Shown one piece after another: positions 33,838 through 34,718 of a DNA stretch of 34,718 nucleotides. A program made the position numbers and the translations under genes. Origin of the DNA: an uncultured Verrucomicrobiota bacterium (GTDB taxonomy: Bacteria > Verrucomicrobiota > Verrucomicrobiia > Verrucomicrobiales > Verrucomicrobiaceae); contig CAINGK010000232.1 of NCBI GenBank assembly GCA_903848465.1, forward strand, positions 1 to 34,718, in the 5' to 3' direction. The notes under the pieces were generated by a model that saw only the letters and a list, made by a program, of their open reading frames with translations, was not told the DNA's origin and did not search any database. Numbering within the stretch: position 1 is the first letter of the stretch; the number at the start of each line of letters is the position of its first letter.

Positions 33838-34476
33838 ATGAAACTTGCCTCCCTCCTCGCATTCCTTTGCCTCGCTCTGTCCCTCCATTCTGAAGACCTC
33901 CACCCTGCCGCCGACGCGGCTGGTTTCGTCCCGCTCTTCAACGGCAAGGACCTCAGCGGCTGGAAAACGACGGGCAACTGGCTCGTCGAACCCGACGGCA
34001 GCCTCTCGCTGCACCCGCGTGAAGGCGAGACTGGCTGGCAGCGCTATGACGCCTACATCGCCAGCGAAAAACTGTATGGCGACTTCGTGCTCGACCTGGA
34101 ATTCAAGATCAACGCGAAGGGCAACAGCGGCGTGTTCATGCGCGTGGGCGACATGAAAAAGCCCGTGGACACCGGTTTTGAGGTGCAGATCCTGGATACC
34201 TACGGCCTCGAAAAACCCGGTCACCACGACTGTGGCGGCATCGTGCATGGCATCGGCCCTTCTAAAAACATGGTCAAACCCGCCGGCGAATGGAACCGCT
34301 ACACCATCACCGTCAAAGGCCGCAGCGTGAAGGTCGTCTTCAATGGCGAGCAGGTCATCGACGCCAGCCTTGATGACATCAAGATGGCAGACCGTCCGAA
34401 TCTGGGCCAGATCGCCTTTCAGGATGAGGCCCTGCCGGTGTGGTATCGCAATGTGCGGATCAAGGAGCTGAAGTAG
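33838..34476 (+). CDS. Secreted DUF1080 (3-keto-disaccharide hydrolase-type) protein
   Basis: A protein of 212 residues with a signal peptide (MKLASLLAFLCLALSLHS) and a single DUF1080 beta-jelly-roll: GFVPLFNGKDLSGWKTTG, FVLDLEFKINAKGNSGVFMR, EVQILDTYG, GEWNRYTITVKG and GQIAFQDEALPVWYRNVRIKEL. The domain, named after 3-keto-disaccharide hydrolases, is abundant in verrucomicrobia and planctomycetes and acts on or binds sugars outside the cytoplasm. ATG 33838 is chosen because it opens the signal peptide. It diverges from ahcY across the palindrome region. Confidence 0.92.
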   Translation: MKLASLLAFLCLALSLHSEDLHPAADAAGFVPLFNGKDLSGWKTTGNWLVEPDGSLSLHPREGETGWQRYDAYIASEKLYGDFVLDLEFKINAKGNSGVFMRVGDMKKPVDTGFEVQILDTYGLEKPGHHDCGGIVHGIGPSKNMVKPAGEWNRYTITVKGRSVKVVFNGEQVIDASLDDIKMADRPNLGQIAFQDEALPVWYRNVRIKELK

Positions 34477-34518
34477 TGGGGAAGAAAGGCAGAAAGAAGT
34501 AGATTTATATCGCCCGAC

Positions 34519-34577
34519 TCAATTGGAAGTAATCATAAACTCCCATCCGTAGCCAAGTTTGTATGCTAAGCGCTTGA
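34519..34577 (-). pseudogene. C-terminal tail of a gene cut by the right IS copy
   Basis: Reading leftward from the IS edge, a frame gives LKRLAYKLGYGWEFMITSN and stops with TGA at 34519. It looks like the genuine end of a protein whose body is beyond the IS. Family not recognised; only 19 residues remain. Confidence 0.4.
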
Positions 34578-34718
34578 GGCGGCGCAAATTTTATTCTGTA
34601 AAAGTGGCGATCAGGTTTGGGATGGTTCAGCGGAGTTCATGTTGAGGTAAATTTTGCCGTTGCTCCACTCATCGCTTTGCTCGCAGAGCAGGGCGGAGAC
34701 GAGGCGCAGGAGGGAGGC
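34578..34718 (-). mobile_element. 3' end of an IS256-family insertion sequence (right copy)
   Basis: Reverse complement of 1-139 plus two more bases at the outer end, with a single mismatch (34660). It encodes the same transposase C-terminus on the minus strand, with the terminal repeat facing inward at 34578. The sequences inside the two copies differ at once, so these are two insertion sites. Only the 3' end is present. Confidence 0.75.

Noticed and set aside
1..34718. Composite transposon carrying the whole 34-kb segment
   Set aside because: Most contents are housekeeping genes, and no target duplications can be seen; a contig break is simpler.
1..34718. tRNA, rRNA or CRISPR array
   Set aside because: No cloverleaf-like, rRNA-like or regularly spaced repeat sequence was noticed on either strand.

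Overview
The window looks like a chromosomal fragment of a Gram-negative member of the Verrucomicrobiota, probably near Verrucomicrobiaceae/Prosthecobacter. I infer this from gene content, not from a marker gene. The signs are a lipopolysaccharide export operon, a secreted DUF1080 protein, a secreted FAD oxidoreductase with an SLH-like tail, a lipoprotein with a sulfatase-type accessory domain, a two-domain OlsF-type acyltransferase and very few Shine-Dalgarno sites. Both ends carry the same 3' end of an IS256-family element, in opposite orientations. Each copy cuts into a gene, so the window probably ends where a multicopy insertion sequence broke the assembly.

Layout. 1-841: IS end and a zinc-ribbon/TIR-like gene that is both truncated and frameshifted. 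849-4364 (-): pyruvate carboxylase. 4521-15658 (+): a large cluster of amidoligase-type genes: transglutaminase-DUF2126, a vapBC-like toxin-antitoxin pair, a circularly permuted ATP-grasp fused to alpha-E, a transglutaminase, then an unfused ATP-grasp, alpha-E and a third transglutaminase. 15793-19621 (+): kdsA-lptC-lptA-lptB-hpf. 19664-21472 (-): OlsF-like acyltransferase fusion. 21578-24085: pyrF diverging from purE-purK. 24239-25505: an MmcQ/YjbR protein, then a decaying intergenic zone with a REP-like element and a broken gene. 25520-29827: exonuclease III, a methyltransferase, an outer-membrane beta-barrel protein, a lipoprotein and a YdeI-like protein. 29831-34476: FAD oxidoreductase, S-adenosylhomocysteinase behind a striking palindrome, and a DUF1080 protein. 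34519-34718: a truncated gene tail and the second IS end.

The most interesting system is the 4.5-15.7 kb cluster. It holds three transglutaminase-fold proteins, two circularly permuted ATP-grasp domains and two alpha-E domains, so the ATP-grasp/alpha-E/transglutaminase module is present twice, once fused and once split. Such clusters are predicted to build and trim a peptide or amide-linked product whose identity is not established. The next best leads are the palindrome upstream of ahcY and the disrupted TIR-like gene at the left end. The housekeeping genes supply anaplerosis, Kdo/LPS transport, pyrimidine and purine synthesis, base-excision repair and the methyl cycle.
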